Program-made: the position numbers and the translations under genes
The notes under the pieces: generated by a model
What the model was told of the DNA's origin: nothing
What the model saw: the letters and a program-made list of their open reading frames with translations, nothing else
Databases searched by the model: none
Shown here: piece by piece, positions 8,170 to 17,616 of the stretch
Layout of the letters: the number at the start of each line of letters is the position of its first letter
Numbering within the stretch: position 1 is the first letter of the stretch
Assembly: GCA_023898705.1 (NCBI GenBank)
Contig: CP060235.1
Span: 310,001 to 374,000, forward strand
Length of the DNA: 64,000 nucleotides
From: Alphaproteobacteria bacterium
GTDB taxonomy: Bacteria; Pseudomonadota; Alphaproteobacteria; CAJXXZ01; 1604HC
Direction: 5' to 3'

Positions 8170-8838
8170 TTATTCGGGCTTTTTCTCTGTTCTAAACATG
8201 GATTTTAGATTTTCGTAGACAGCATCTCTAGTTAAAGTAAAAGTAATGGAATGATCCCAAAACTCACACGTTTCTGGCGAAATTTCATCGATCAGTAAAA
8301 TCTCGTCTTTTATGCTACCAAATTCGAGATTTAAAGATCCAAGCCTCATGTTATAACAATAGAAATAGGCTTTTAGAACATCATTAGTTCTAAAAATAAG
8401 CTTTTTGATTTCGTCCATTTGTCTCTGAGTAATCCAGCCAAAGTGCAAAATATGATCAGTAGATACCGTTGGATGTTCCAAATCCTTATTTTTAAATCTC
8501 CATTCGATAAGTGGAGTGGCAAATTGCGTCCCTTCGTCTATTTCAAACTTATCTTGCATTTCTTTTGTAGAAATATTGTGGACCGTAGCAAAAATGGGGT
8601 GTGTTTCTGCTGCTTTGACCAACTGTTCCCTCACGCTTAATTTTTGAATAAAGTGGTTTTTGATTCCCATGTTAGACAAATACTGCCAGAGCATTGAACA
8701 AATGTGATTTCTCCAGATGTTGTGGTGGTTAGTGTGATAATGTAACACAATACTGTCTTTGCTAGCAGAATAAATCTTCTTATTACTGCCTGATAAAAGT
8801 AGTTGCCTTTGCCCTAAATTAAAATTGTTAATAAACAT
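8170..8838 (-). CDS. PurC-like protein (SAICAR synthetase homologue with altered active site)
   Basis: The 222-residue sequence aligns by eye with PurC: KKIYSASKDSIVLHYH at the N terminus, FEIDEGTQFATPLIEW, DHILHFGWIT, then LNLEFG and LLIDEISPETCEFWD. PurC makes SAICAR in purine synthesis. Key positions differ: GKAK is GSNK (residues 17-20), the VRNRAAGS loop is VHNISTKE (86-93), and the DFKLEFG lysine segment is SLNLEFG (168-174). It may be inactive or altered in function. No other purine gene is in the window. It overlaps the upstream thioredoxin-fold gene by 11 bases, so they are probably co-transcribed. Confidence 0.75.
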   Translation of the reverse strand: MFINNFNLGQRQLLLSGSNKKIYSASKDSIVLHYHTNHHNIWRNHICSMLWQYLSNMGIKNHFIQKLSVREQLVKAAETHPIFATVHNISTKEMQDKFEIDEGTQFATPLIEWRFKNKDLEHPTVSTDHILHFGWITQRQMDEIKKLIFRTNDVLKAYFYCYNMRLGSLNLEFGSIKDEILLIDEISPETCEFWDHSITFTLTRDAVYENLKSMFRTEKKPE

Positions 8839-9409
8839 TATTCTCCATTATTTTTTCCATATCGAATAGTTTTTTTTCTATTTCCTTAGTTCCTTCCAAT
8901 TTTTCAATAACAACAAGAGAAGGTAATGAGCGCACCTTGAATGAGGACAATGCCACCTTAGTCTCTTTTACTAAACTAGGTACAATCGAATACACCTTCT
9001 CTAAATTTACATCCTCTATCTCGCGGCACATTTTAACTAAGCTAGAGATAGACGAATCCACATCAAATTCATTAAGCCACATTTTTTGAGTTTTGAATAT
9101 ATGTTCACGCATCTTTTTCTTGTTTTTAGATATAGAGACAATGCTATTTGCGACTCCGTCTATTAAATTCAAAGTTAAATCTATGTGTTTAAGACTGAAT
9201 TTGCTATTTCTTTTTATAAAATTATCTAACAGCTTATCGGATTCTTTACAATATTTACATGAAGGCGATGAAAATAATATGACACTATTCGGCTCCAAAA
9301 TCATGAATTGACGTGATGTAGAGCACAGCAACTGAAAAGTTTCTAAAAACAAGCAAGCAAAGACGGACCCTAATAAAAAGAACAGAAATTTGTTAAGCCC
9401 GCCTCTCAT
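8828..9409 (-). CDS. membrane-anchored DsbA/thioredoxin-like protein
   Basis: A hydrophobic N-terminal segment (residues 6-28) anchors the protein or acts as a signal peptide. It is followed by SPSCKYCKESDKLLDNF, a CxxC redox motif (CKYC) in the position expected for a thioredoxin fold. Near the C terminus VRSLPSLVVIEK supplies the conserved cis-proline and strand. The 193-residue size and the helical insert between these motifs fit a DsbA-like periplasmic thiol:disulfide oxidoreductase. It overlaps the downstream purC-like gene. Whether it oxidises, reduces or isomerises disulfides cannot be told from sequence. Confidence 0.75.
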   Translation of the reverse strand: MRGGLNKFLFFLLGSVFACLFLETFQLLCSTSRQFMILEPNSVILFSSPSCKYCKESDKLLDNFIKRNSKFSLKHIDLTLNLIDGVANSIVSISKNKKKMREHIFKTQKMWLNEFDVDSSISSLVKMCREIEDVNLEKVYSIVPSLVKETKVALSSFKVRSLPSLVVIEKLEGTKEIEKKLFDMEKIMENNVY

Positions 9410-9594
9410 TCATTTATCATCGCGTATTCTTTGTTATTAATCTAGGATTTTAGTTGTTATATGTATAATAAAACTAAACATAAATATTAGTATAGATTAA
9501 TTTGTGTTTGTAGACATCTATTGTTTTTGATCAGTAACATATTGAATAATGAGTTTGCTGTATTAGGCTCATATAATATAATTATTGATAAAGT

Positions 9595-10443
9595 TTAATC
9601 ACAATTATGATACTCAAATATAAATATTTTTTTATGAGTGGTTTGATGTATGATCAAATTTTTTTGAAATAACTGTACATATTTGTGTACCATATAATCT
9701 GGGATTTCGCATAGAAACACTCCATCACTGCTTAATGGTAAATTTTGGGCAAATTTTGTAGCATTTTCATCAAATACAGCACAAATAGGATCGAACTTAG
9801 TAGCATAATCAGTTTTAATATTGTTATGCACGTAAGGAGGGTTCGATACTATTAAGTCAAATTTTTGATTTAAGTCATATACTTGAGAGAATTTATTTTT
9901 CCTAATTTCGCTTAAAGTTGGATTTAGAACAACATTAGTAAATGTATAGTTGTTAGGATGTCTTACCCCACAATCTGCCCTGATACCTAAATTTTTAGCA
10001 TTTTCTATAAAAGATAAAATGCTTAAAAACGAGCAATCCAATCCAAATCCGTAACAGTTGTGTTCTCTAAGTAAGCTTAATAAAATACAACCTGTTCCTG
10101 TTCCTATATCAAGAATTTTTTTTGGTTTTAAATTTAGTGAAATTTCAATGATAGTTTCAGTTTCTGGCCTTGGTTCAAAATTATAAGGACTTACTATAAA
10201 TTTATCTTTCCAAAACCACTTGGCATGTAAAATTCTATGTAAAGGCACATCATATTTTAATGAATTTATTACTTTATCACAAAAATCACTTTGTTCTTGG
10301 GACAGTTTAATGTCTTTCTCTAACCATAATTCTGTAAGATTTTTGTTTAGTACCGCGCCAACTGCATACCAAGCTTTTTGTGTAGCATTGTCATGGAAAC
10401 AAGATTTGAATTTTAAAAATATATCATTGATGGTGTACGACAT
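9595..10443 (-). CDS. prmC: peptide chain release factor N5-glutamine methyltransferase
   Basis: PrmC methylates the GGQ glutamine of release factors RF1/RF2. The 282-residue protein shows the N-terminal substrate-binding domain ending PRPETE (residues 91-96), the SAM-binding loop ILDIGTGTGCILLS (110-123) and the catalytic NPPYV motif (201-205). Length is typical. It is a single gene, divergent from the APC permease at 10.6 kb. Substrate binding around the Rossmann fold contains a short lineage-specific insertion (about residues 160-190). Confidence 0.95.
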   Translation of the reverse strand: MSYTINDIFLKFKSCFHDNATQKAWYAVGAVLNKNLTELWLEKDIKLSQEQSDFCDKVINSLKYDVPLHRILHAKWFWKDKFIVSPYNFEPRPETETIIEISLNLKPKKILDIGTGTGCILLSLLREHNCYGFGLDCSFLSILSFIENAKNLGIRADCGVRHPNNYTFTNVVLNPTLSEIRKNKFSQVYDLNQKFDLIVSNPPYVHNNIKTDYATKFDPICAVFDENATKFAQNLPLSSDGVFLCEIPDYMVHKYVQLFQKNLIIHQTTHKKIFIFEYHNCD

Positions 10444-10570
10444 TAAAATATTATATATGATTTAGTAAATTTATCGAAATGTTCGGCGCTGTATTATGTT
10501 TGATATGTGTTTACAAATTGATGCTGTAAAGTTCTAATGACTGTGGCAAATTTATGGTTTTAGGTGCAAA

Positions 10571-10599
10571 TTGTATTTTATTGTATTGTGTAATACAAT
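10571..10599 (+). promoter_or_regulatory. sigma70-like promoter upstream of the APC permease
   Basis: TTGTAT (10571-10576) and TACAAT (10594-10599) are separated by 17 bases. A Shine-Dalgarno AGGAG (10609-10613) and start codons at 10620 and 10623 follow. Confidence 0.6.
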
Positions 10600-10622
10600 G
10601 TACTGGTTAGGAGTGTGTTTTG

Positions 10623-11876
10623 ATGAATGATAGTACCAGTAGATCAGTTGGTTTGGTCGGTGCAACTTCTGTTGTGGTCGGTAGTATGATTGGTAGCGGT
10701 ATATTGATCATATCTTCAAAGATAGCTGTTTTTGGAGGGATGGGGCTTATAGCTTGGATTGTTGCCTCCGGTTGCGCTATATCTCTGGCTTATAGTTTTT
10801 CTTCCCTAAGTGCTTTGTTCAAAAACAGGGCTGGAATTCCTTATTATGTTTATGAATCGTTTAAGAATTGTTTTCTAAGTTTTACGGTTTCTTGGGCACA
10901 TTGGTTAGGTTTGTGCATAGGTTGTGCTACTGTAGCAATAGCTTTCGCAGATTATTTATGGTTTTGGTTGCCAAATTCAGCTATGTTTTTGAAAACTTTT
11001 ACTTCGTTGTTTGTTGTATGGGGGCTTATATTTTTAAGTGGTAGGAACAAGGTTTTTTCAATAGGGATGATTACCTTGATTACTCTGATTAAAGTTGTTT
11101 TGTTATTATTAATCATATTTTTTTCTATGCCATATTTTAGTGTGAGTAGATTTTATGTGCCTAGTCGCGAGGCGTCATTGTTTATGTCTGTGTTACATTC
11201 AATGCCTTTGGCCTTGTTTGCATTTTTAGGGTTGGAATCTGCGACTGCATCAGGGGATTCCGTGAAAGATCCTTCGAAGACCCTTCCAATAGCAACACTA
11301 TTGGGTACGGGTATAGCAGCAATTATGTTTGTATCTGTACATATGTCTGTGATGGCGGTATTGCCAGTGCAAGAACAAATCTATAGCCAAGCTCCCGTTG
11401 CCTCAGTAGCAGCTAAAGCTATGGGCAGTATTGGATCAGTTTTGGTAACCTTTGTTGCTTGTTTCGGACTATTAGGTAGCATCAACGGGTTGTTGTTTGT
11501 ATGTTCCTACATATTATCGTCTAGCTCATTGTCCGGATGGGTTTCTGGTAGATTTAGTACTTTGAGTAAGCAATCTAAATTCCCTATCTTTGCTGGATAT
11601 ACTTCAGCCGTGGTAATTAGTGCAATTATTTTGACTTATGCGTTGAATTTAGTTGATGTGAATACATTGGTTTACTCAGCGGCGTTCTTGTTAGTTATGG
11701 TGTATTTAATGGGTAATTTTGCGTATGGAGTTTTATGTAAGAATAGATTTGTGTTTACATTGAATTTAACTTCATGTTTAGTTCTGATTTATGGTTGTGG
11801 ACTGAAAATTGCATTAATTGGCATGTTCTTGATTATGTCGGGAATATTTTTGTTTAAGAAACAAAAGAAGGTATGA
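10623..11876 (+). CDS. APC-superfamily amino acid permease/antiporter
   Basis: The roughly 417-residue protein has about twelve hydrophobic segments. It opens with the APC signature ATSVVVGSMIGSGILI (TM1), and TM6 is in PLALFAFLGLESATASGDSVKDPSKTLP. The closest pattern is the basic amino acid/polyamine antiporter group (AdiC/YjeH-like), as used by intracellular bacteria to import or exchange host amino acids. Substrate is not deducible. ATG 10623 is preferred over TTG 10620; both sit behind AGGAG. Its stop overlaps the start of truB by four bases. Confidence 0.85.
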   Translation: MNDSTSRSVGLVGATSVVVGSMIGSGILIISSKIAVFGGMGLIAWIVASGCAISLAYSFSSLSALFKNRAGIPYYVYESFKNCFLSFTVSWAHWLGLCIGCATVAIAFADYLWFWLPNSAMFLKTFTSLFVVWGLIFLSGRNKVFSIGMITLITLIKVVLLLLIIFFSMPYFSVSRFYVPSREASLFMSVLHSMPLALFAFLGLESATASGDSVKDPSKTLPIATLLGTGIAAIMFVSVHMSVMAVLPVQEQIYSQAPVASVAAKAMGSIGSVLVTFVACFGLLGSINGLLFVCSYILSSSSLSGWVSGRFSTLSKQSKFPIFAGYTSAVVISAIILTYALNLVDVNTLVYSAAFLLVMVYLMGNFAYGVLCKNRFVFTLNLTSCLVLIYGCGLKIALIGMFLIMSGIFLFKKQKKV

Positions 11877-12721
11877 ATCATTTAAGTGGAATTGGAGTAT
11901 TGAATAAGCCTATTCATTGCACGTCCATGGATTTAATCAGACAGATTAAAAGAAAGTTGAATTATAAAGGTAAAATTGGCCATGCTGGCACCTTGGATCC
12001 AATGGCTTCAGGTGTTATTCCAATTGTTTTTGGGGAAGCTACTAAATTTGTCAATTTTTTTCATGATCAAATAAAGGAATATATTTTTAAGGTTGAATTC
12101 GGTAAGTTTACTGATTCTTATGATTCTGAAGGAGTCTTGACACAAGTTTCTGATGTCATTCCAAGTGAAATTGAATTGGCGGAGGCAATAAAATTGTTCC
12201 AAGGAGACATATTACAAATTCCTCCAGCATATTCTGCGTGTAAGGTTGCTGGTAAGAGAGCATATGATTTGGCTAGAAAAGGAATTGAGATAAATTTGGA
12301 ACCAAAAAAAATAAAAATTCATGAATTTGAGTTAATTTGTTATGATGCTCCCTTTGTTCAATTTAGGGTCAAGTGTGGATCCGGTACTTATGTTAGATCT
12401 CTTGCTATTGATGTTGCTAAAAGAGTTGGTGCCATATGCTATGTTACAGAAATAATACGAACACAATATTGGCAGTTTAAGTTACTGGACTCTTTAAATA
12501 TTGATAATTTTAATGAGAATAGAGTTATTGCTTTAGAAAATATTGCTTGGTCCAATATATTGGAATTAACTGATCTAGAATACTCTTATCTTAAACATGG
12601 TAGGCAACTTGAAACAATATATGATAATGGAAGTTATATAGGATTTTACAATGGTAGCGTTGTTGGCATTCTGATTGTTGATAAGGGTATACTTTTTAGT
12701 CAACGTATGTTAAAATCCTGA
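11873..12721 (+). CDS. truB: tRNA pseudouridine(55) synthase
   Basis: TruB makes pseudouridine at position 55 in the T-loop of tRNAs. The 282-residue protein has GHAGTLDPMASGVIPI with catalytic Asp42, the KxPAYSACKVAGKRAYDLAR motif, and VKCGSGTYVRSLAIDVA. It is coupled to the permease upstream by ATGA and is followed directly by rpsO and pnp, the widely conserved truB-rpsO-pnp order. The C-terminal segment is short and divergent. Confidence 0.96.
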   Translation: MNHLSGIGVLNKPIHCTSMDLIRQIKRKLNYKGKIGHAGTLDPMASGVIPIVFGEATKFVNFFHDQIKEYIFKVEFGKFTDSYDSEGVLTQVSDVIPSEIELAEAIKLFQGDILQIPPAYSACKVAGKRAYDLARKGIEINLEPKKIKIHEFELICYDAPFVQFRVKCGSGTYVRSLAIDVAKRVGAICYVTEIIRTQYWQFKLLDSLNIDNFNENRVIALENIAWSNILELTDLEYSYLKHGRQLETIYDNGSYIGFYNGSVVGILIVDKGILFSQRMLKS

Positions 12722-12739
12722 TTGTTTAAGGAGAGATGT

Positions 12740-13003
12740 TTGCAAAATATAATTAATGAAATTAATTTAGATGATTTTAAAATTCACGAAAAAGATACTG
12801 GATCTACTGAATATCAGATTGCTGGTTTAACTAAGAAAATTTTTTCTATGGGTAGGCATTTAGAGTTTCATAAGAAAGATGTTCCTGTAAAAAGAAGAAT
12901 TAAAATGCTTGTGGAGAAGCGTCGAAAATTACAAAGGTACTTGTTGAGGACTAATCCTGAGTCGCTTGTGTCTATTAAATCTAGATTAGGAATTAGAAAT
13001 TAA
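12740..13003 (+). CDS. rpsO: 30S ribosomal protein S15
   Basis: S15 binds 16S rRNA helices 20-22 and nucleates assembly of the platform. The 87-residue product contains HEKDTGSTEYQIAGLTKKI, HLEFHKKD and the terminal SIKSRLGIRN, all typical. I choose TTG 12740 because AAGGAG (12728-12733) lies six bases before it; the upstream TTG at 12722 would place the ribosome-binding site inside the gene, and the ATG between them is out of frame. Confidence 0.95.
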   Translation: MQNIINEINLDDFKIHEKDTGSTEYQIAGLTKKIFSMGRHLEFHKKDVPVKRRIKMLVEKRRKLQRYLLRTNPESLVSIKSRLGIRN

Positions 13004-13008
13004 TTTAT

Positions 13009-15189
13009 ATGAGCAGTCATATTCATGATTTTACCAATATTAAAATCACCAGCGAGTTAAGTACTGGTGCTTCTGCTTCCGTAGTAGTAAGGCGTGGGGA
13101 CAGTGCTGTATTGTGTACTGTACAGGTAGGGGAGTGGGATTTTTCTCCTTATTCTCATTTGCCTCTTGAAGTTGTATACGAAGAAAGGTTTTTTTCTGTT
13201 GGAAAGATACCAGGTGGTTTTTTTAAACGCGAGTCAAAAACTGATTTTGAAGCTTTAATGTCTAGGCTGATAGACAGGGCTATCAGGCCTACTATTAGCG
13301 AAACTTATAGGTTTGGTTTGCAGGTAATTTGTACAGTTTTGGATTATGATTCTGGTGATTCGACTGAGGTACTGTCGATTATAGGTGCGTCGTTAGCGTT
13401 AAAACTTGCCGGAGTTGACTGTTCTTTGGTTGTGGCTTCAAAAATTAGTTTTGAGGGCGGAAAATGGCTTCCTGGAGCAACCGAAAAAGCAGAACATACG
13501 GTCACATTTGCTCAATCTGGTAATGGCTCAATTACTATGCTTGATACTTTTGGAAAACCACTAAATGAAAAAATAATTTTCGATGGTATTTTAGCTAAAG
13601 AAAAAGAGATTATGAAATTGTTGAGTCTATCTTACGAATACTTGCACGCTAACAAATCGAAAGTTGATTATAACATTCCATATGTAGAAGATAAGAATAT
13701 CAATGTAGATACTAATGAAATTATACATAAACTATCGAATGGTGGCTCTTTGGAATCTAGTAAAGATAAGTTTGTTTCACAATGGGAAAATAAAAATCTT
13801 GGTGAGTTGAAGTGGAATAAAATTGTAAGAGCTGTAGCAAGAAAGAAAATAGTTTTGACTGGAAAAAGGTTTGATGATAGAAGTTTAAATTCTATGAGAA
13901 AAATGGAATTTAAAACTAATTTGTTCAGCAAGCACGGTAGCGCTTTATATTCAAAGGGTGGTACCTCTGTATTATCTAATATCACTTTTGGTAATGTGCA
14001 GGATTCACAGTTAGTCGAATCTTTGTCTGGTATTAGTAAAGATAAGTTTTTATTTCAATACAAATTTAATCCCTATGCATGCGGAGAGATTAGGAAGATT
14101 TCACTGTCTAGAAGAGAAATTGGACATGGTAATTTAGCTAAAAGAGCTATACAGTCTTTAATTTCTGGTGACAAGGTAATTCGTATTGTAGCTGATGTGC
14201 TCAAATCTGATGGATCATCGTCTATGGGTAGTGTTTGTGCATCGTATATGGCTTTACGTGATGCGGGTATCAATATCGAGCCTGTAGCAGGTATTTCAAT
14301 GGGGCTTATTGTTGATGGTTACTCTACTAAATTTTTGATGGATATTACGGCTCAGGAAGATGCTTGGGGTGATATGGATTTCAAAATTGCCGGTACTGAA
14401 GGTGGAGTTACTTCGGTACAAATGGATTTGAAAGTTTCATCTATTTCGTTGAACTTATTACAGGATGCTATGATTTTAGGTATGAGTGGGGTTAGAAAGA
14501 TAATTAATTCTTATCCTAAGTTTTTGATGAACCAAAACTCTGCTCAAAATAATAAGGTTGATCAAGTAGAAAATATTGGTGAGGTTAATAATGATCTGTC
14601 CAAATCTGGTGTTGTTGATAAGTTGTCTGAACAAGTTAGTGTAGTAAAACCTGCTAAAAATAATAATGTTAAATCAGAAACTAGTTCTAAACAAAAAACT
14701 AAGAATGATAAGTTGGCTAAACATGCTAAATCAGAAAAGGTAATCGAACCACAGGCAAATAAGCCTGTTGTGACTGGCAAAGCTAAATTGTCGGAAGGGT
14801 TTAAATTGGGTATTAAGTTTGCTATAGCTGAGAATTTGATACCAGAATTAATAGGGGCCAAGGGAGCTACTATAAAAAATATAGTTAAGCTTTCCGGCGC
14901 AGATGTTGACATAGATAAGCAATCAGCTACAGTAACCATTCAGGCTGAGGCTGTAGGTCAAGTTGATAAGGCCTTGGCATCTATTAAAAAAGTTGTGAAA
15001 TTTGACAAACTTGACTTTGTGAGAGTTGTTGAAAAATCTGATGATAGAATATTCGTTAAAACACTAGGTAAAAGAAAAAAGTTGGTCAAAGTTTCCAAGG
15101 ATATTAATTTGAACATAAATGATTATATACAATGTAGTGTAAATAAATTGGGCAGGCTTGCATTTATAAAAATAATTAACCTTGTATAG
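13009..15189 (+). CDS. pnp: polyribonucleotide nucleotidyltransferase (PNPase)
   Basis: PNPase degrades RNA 3' to 5' by phosphorolysis. The 726-residue protein contains two RNase PH cores: the first with PGGFFKRESKTDFEALMSRLIDRAIRP, the second with FLMDITAQEDAWGDMDFKIAGT. A KH domain with the GAKG loop (about residues 620-626) and a C-terminal S1-like domain follow. An unusual low-complexity Asn/Lys/Ser linker of about 85 residues (roughly 507-592) is inserted between the second core and the KH domain. It follows rpsO by five bases. Confidence 0.96.
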   Translation: MSSHIHDFTNIKITSELSTGASASVVVRRGDSAVLCTVQVGEWDFSPYSHLPLEVVYEERFFSVGKIPGGFFKRESKTDFEALMSRLIDRAIRPTISETYRFGLQVICTVLDYDSGDSTEVLSIIGASLALKLAGVDCSLVVASKISFEGGKWLPGATEKAEHTVTFAQSGNGSITMLDTFGKPLNEKIIFDGILAKEKEIMKLLSLSYEYLHANKSKVDYNIPYVEDKNINVDTNEIIHKLSNGGSLESSKDKFVSQWENKNLGELKWNKIVRAVARKKIVLTGKRFDDRSLNSMRKMEFKTNLFSKHGSALYSKGGTSVLSNITFGNVQDSQLVESLSGISKDKFLFQYKFNPYACGEIRKISLSRREIGHGNLAKRAIQSLISGDKVIRIVADVLKSDGSSSMGSVCASYMALRDAGINIEPVAGISMGLIVDGYSTKFLMDITAQEDAWGDMDFKIAGTEGGVTSVQMDLKVSSISLNLLQDAMILGMSGVRKIINSYPKFLMNQNSAQNNKVDQVENIGEVNNDLSKSGVVDKLSEQVSVVKPAKNNNVKSETSSKQKTKNDKLAKHAKSEKVIEPQANKPVVTGKAKLSEGFKLGIKFAIAENLIPELIGAKGATIKNIVKLSGADVDIDKQSATVTIQAEAVGQVDKALASIKKVVKFDKLDFVRVVEKSDDRIFVKTLGKRKKLVKVSKDINLNINDYIQCSVNKLGRLAFIKIINLV

Positions 15190-15524
15190 TTTATTGAACA
15201 TATTATAAATGAGGGTAAAGAATAATACTTACGAGTTGGATACTTACGGGTTGGACTCATTGAGTATTGAGGAATTCTAATTTGAGAATAGAGAAAATGT
15301 TGATTTGTAGGAAAATAGTGAAAAGCAATCTCCAAAATCAATAGAGATCAGTTATATAGTGACTGAATCAGGAAGTAGAAGTCAATTTCAGTCTGAGTTT
15401 CTTGGTTAAAAGGTGGCTGGTTTCTATATATTGAAGTATATGTTGCTAGATTTTGTTCTCATAAATCTTAATTATAGAGCATAACGTTGATTTGGTTGTG
15501 TTTAAAATTATGTTACAATAAAAC
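15190..15524. other. intergenic stretch between pnp and the first ankyrin gene
   Basis: It is AT-rich, with an imperfect direct repeat at about 15224-15253 (acttacgagttgga, then acttacgggttgga). No gene is evident. Its 3' end holds the promoter of the ankyrin gene (TACAAT at 15514-15519). I see no strong terminator for pnp. Confidence 0.4.
15491..15519 (+). promoter_or_regulatory. promoter of ankyrin gene at 15525, leaderless layout
   Basis: The -10 box TACAAT (15514-15519) ends five bases before ATG 15525. A weak -35 candidate TTTGGT (15491-15496) lies 17 bases upstream of it. The same tatgttacaat-like block precedes other members of this gene family. Confidence 0.5.
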
Positions 15525-16976
15525 ATGAGTAATTTGAAGAAGATGACACTTGGATTGGTGCTAGTAACTAATTTAAGCGGTGTGGGTTCGTCTAGAGATC
15601 TAGATCCAGTTTCGTTTGGTAGATTGGGTGCGCAACGTTGTGTTTGGACAAGTCCTGAGTGGAATAGATTAGCGACTGGGTTGGCCAATGTGGGTATAGC
15701 AAATGGTCCTCAAAGATTGATTCTTGAGTATCATGGAGATTTTATTAATTCAAACGCATTGATTTTTGCATCATCTAGGGGAAATCTAGCTGATGTGAAA
15801 AGATTAATTGAATTAGGCATCAGGATTAATTTGAAAAACAACCATGGAAAAACAGCACTAACATATGCATTAACAAAAGGCCATATAGATATTGTAAGGT
15901 ATCTTGTTGATAAAGGAGCAGACGTCCATTTAACCATAGCATCTCAGGTAACATCGCTTGTAACAGCAGCAAACCAAGGACACTTAGATGTTGCAAAATA
16001 TTTAATTGAGAAAGCGACAGATTTTGAGATTGGTCAGCTTAATACAGTATTAGTTGAAGCTGTTTCTTATCAAACTTTAGATTTAGCAGGGTATTTAATT
16101 GACAAGGGAGCAGATGTCAATTCAAGTATGTGTGATGATACGGTTTTGATTGCTTGTATAAAGGGGTGTAATTTCGACCCAGCTACACGTATAGAAAAAA
16201 CTATAGCTTTAATCAAATATCTAATCGAGGAGCGTGGAGCAGATATTAATTTGAAGAATCTAGCTGGAGAAACTCCATTAATTTGCGCAACCAAAAATGG
16301 CAATCTAGATATTATAAAGCTGCTAATCGAAAATAAAGCAGATCCTAATTTACCATCGGCTGGTGGCAGAGTGGCATTAATGGAAGCATCAAGAAGAGGG
16401 GATATAGATATAGTAAAATATCTGATTGAGAATAAATCTAACGTTGATTTCCAAGACAATCGTGGCAGAACAGCATTAATGTTTGCAGCGCCAGAATTTG
16501 CTATAGATGTTGTGAAATATTTAGTTGAAAAGGGGACGAAGGTCGATTTAAGAGATGCGTATGGGCAAACGGCATTAATGTATGCAGCCAAAGCTGGTGC
16601 AATAGAGAATTTAAAATTCTTAATTGTCAGTGGAGCTAATATTAATTTGCTAAGCGATTTAGGCCAAACAGCGCTAATATTAGCAGCTAAAAATTGCCAT
16701 GTAGACGCTGTAAAATGCCTAGTTGAGAATGGAGCAAATGTTAATTTGCAAGACAGTGAGGGTAAGACAGCATTAGTGAATGCATGTTTTGAGTATGCAC
16801 ATATTTTAGGCAAACCATTTTATACTTTTAAAGAGAGAACTGGATGTGAAGATATCATCAAATGCTTAGCTATGAATGGAGCGGATGGAAATTTAAAGTG
16901 CCACACAGGAGAAACAGCACTAACGTTTTTATCAAGCAAGGGATATAAGCATCTTGTTAGATTGTTAACAGTGTGA
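15525..16976 (+). CDS. exported ankyrin-repeat protein (about 12 repeats)
   Basis: The 483-residue protein starts with a signal-like segment, MSNLKKMTLGLVLVTNLSG, shared with the other ankyrin genes in the window. A unique stretch (about residues 20-70) follows, then roughly twelve 33-residue ankyrin repeats with the pattern GxTALxxAxxxGHxDxVKxLxExGADVNL. Ankyrin repeats are protein-binding scaffolds common in secreted proteins of intracellular bacteria; partner unknown. Repeats 4 and 10 carry insertions. There is no Shine-Dalgarno; the -10 box next to the ATG predicts a leaderless mRNA. It could act in the periplasm, as reported for Rickettsia RARP-1, or in the host. Confidence 0.85.
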   Translation: MSNLKKMTLGLVLVTNLSGVGSSRDLDPVSFGRLGAQRCVWTSPEWNRLATGLANVGIANGPQRLILEYHGDFINSNALIFASSRGNLADVKRLIELGIRINLKNNHGKTALTYALTKGHIDIVRYLVDKGADVHLTIASQVTSLVTAANQGHLDVAKYLIEKATDFEIGQLNTVLVEAVSYQTLDLAGYLIDKGADVNSSMCDDTVLIACIKGCNFDPATRIEKTIALIKYLIEERGADINLKNLAGETPLICATKNGNLDIIKLLIENKADPNLPSAGGRVALMEASRRGDIDIVKYLIENKSNVDFQDNRGRTALMFAAPEFAIDVVKYLVEKGTKVDLRDAYGQTALMYAAKAGAIENLKFLIVSGANINLLSDLGQTALILAAKNCHVDAVKCLVENGANVNLQDSEGKTALVNACFEYAHILGKPFYTFKERTGCEDIIKCLAMNGADGNLKCHTGETALTFLSSKGYKHLVRLLTV

Positions 16977-17145
16977 GAGCAAAGTGATGTTGGTAATTGT
17001 TTTCTATTAGAATTTTAAAAGTTTTTTTATGTCATGACTAATTTTGTATGTACTTTTTATTATTAATAAGTAAATGTTTAAACTAATATAATATATTTAT
17101 TGTTATATTAGTTAGCAAATCATTTGCTTTATGTTACAGTAGTAT

Positions 17146-17506
17146 ATGATTAATTTAAAAAGTTTTGTACTTGGTTTGGCGCTTATAACTAATTTAAGCG
17201 GTATGAACTCACCGAGTTCAGAATCAACGGTTTATTCCTGAGGAGAACTATACGGCTATTGCAAAACATCTGATTGAAAAGGGAGCGGATGTTAATTTAG
17301 GCGATAATCAAGGTATGACGGCACTAATGCATGCATCAGAAAATAGAAACTTAGATGTAGTAGAATATCTCATCAAGTATGGAGCTGATGTGAATCTAAA
17401 GAATAATCAGAATTTAACAGCATTAAGGATTGTATGTCTGGATGGCTATTCGGAGTTTGGGGACAAGGTTGTGAAATTGCTACGAGAAGCAGGAGCAACC
17501 TTCTAA
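17146..17506 (+). pseudogene. frameshifted exported ankyrin-repeat gene
   Basis: From ATG 17146 the frame reads MINLKSFVLGLALITNLSG, closely matching the neighbouring family members, and stops at TGA 17239-17241. An ankyrin frame (AIAKHLIEKGADVNLGDNQG onward) continues in the next frame to TAA 17506, so a one-base shift around 17230-17245 splits the gene. Only about three repeats remain, far fewer than in its neighbours. A -10 box TACAGT (17135-17140) lies five bases before the ATG. Confidence 0.8.
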
Positions 17507-17616
17507 GAACCTAGTTGAGTTCTTTTTTCAACCTTATTATATATGTTGTTCAATCTAAACTATATCTTTAGGTTGATTAGCTAGGCAATTTTCTTTAAAT
17601 ATGTTAAAGAACAACT

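Noticed and set aside
16070..16813. Long antisense open frame of 247 codons inside the ankyrin gene
   Set aside because: It is the complement of ankyrin repeats; the same shadow frames recur opposite every ankyrin array (for example 24465-24851, 24860-25216, 43457-43699) and follow from repeat codon usage.
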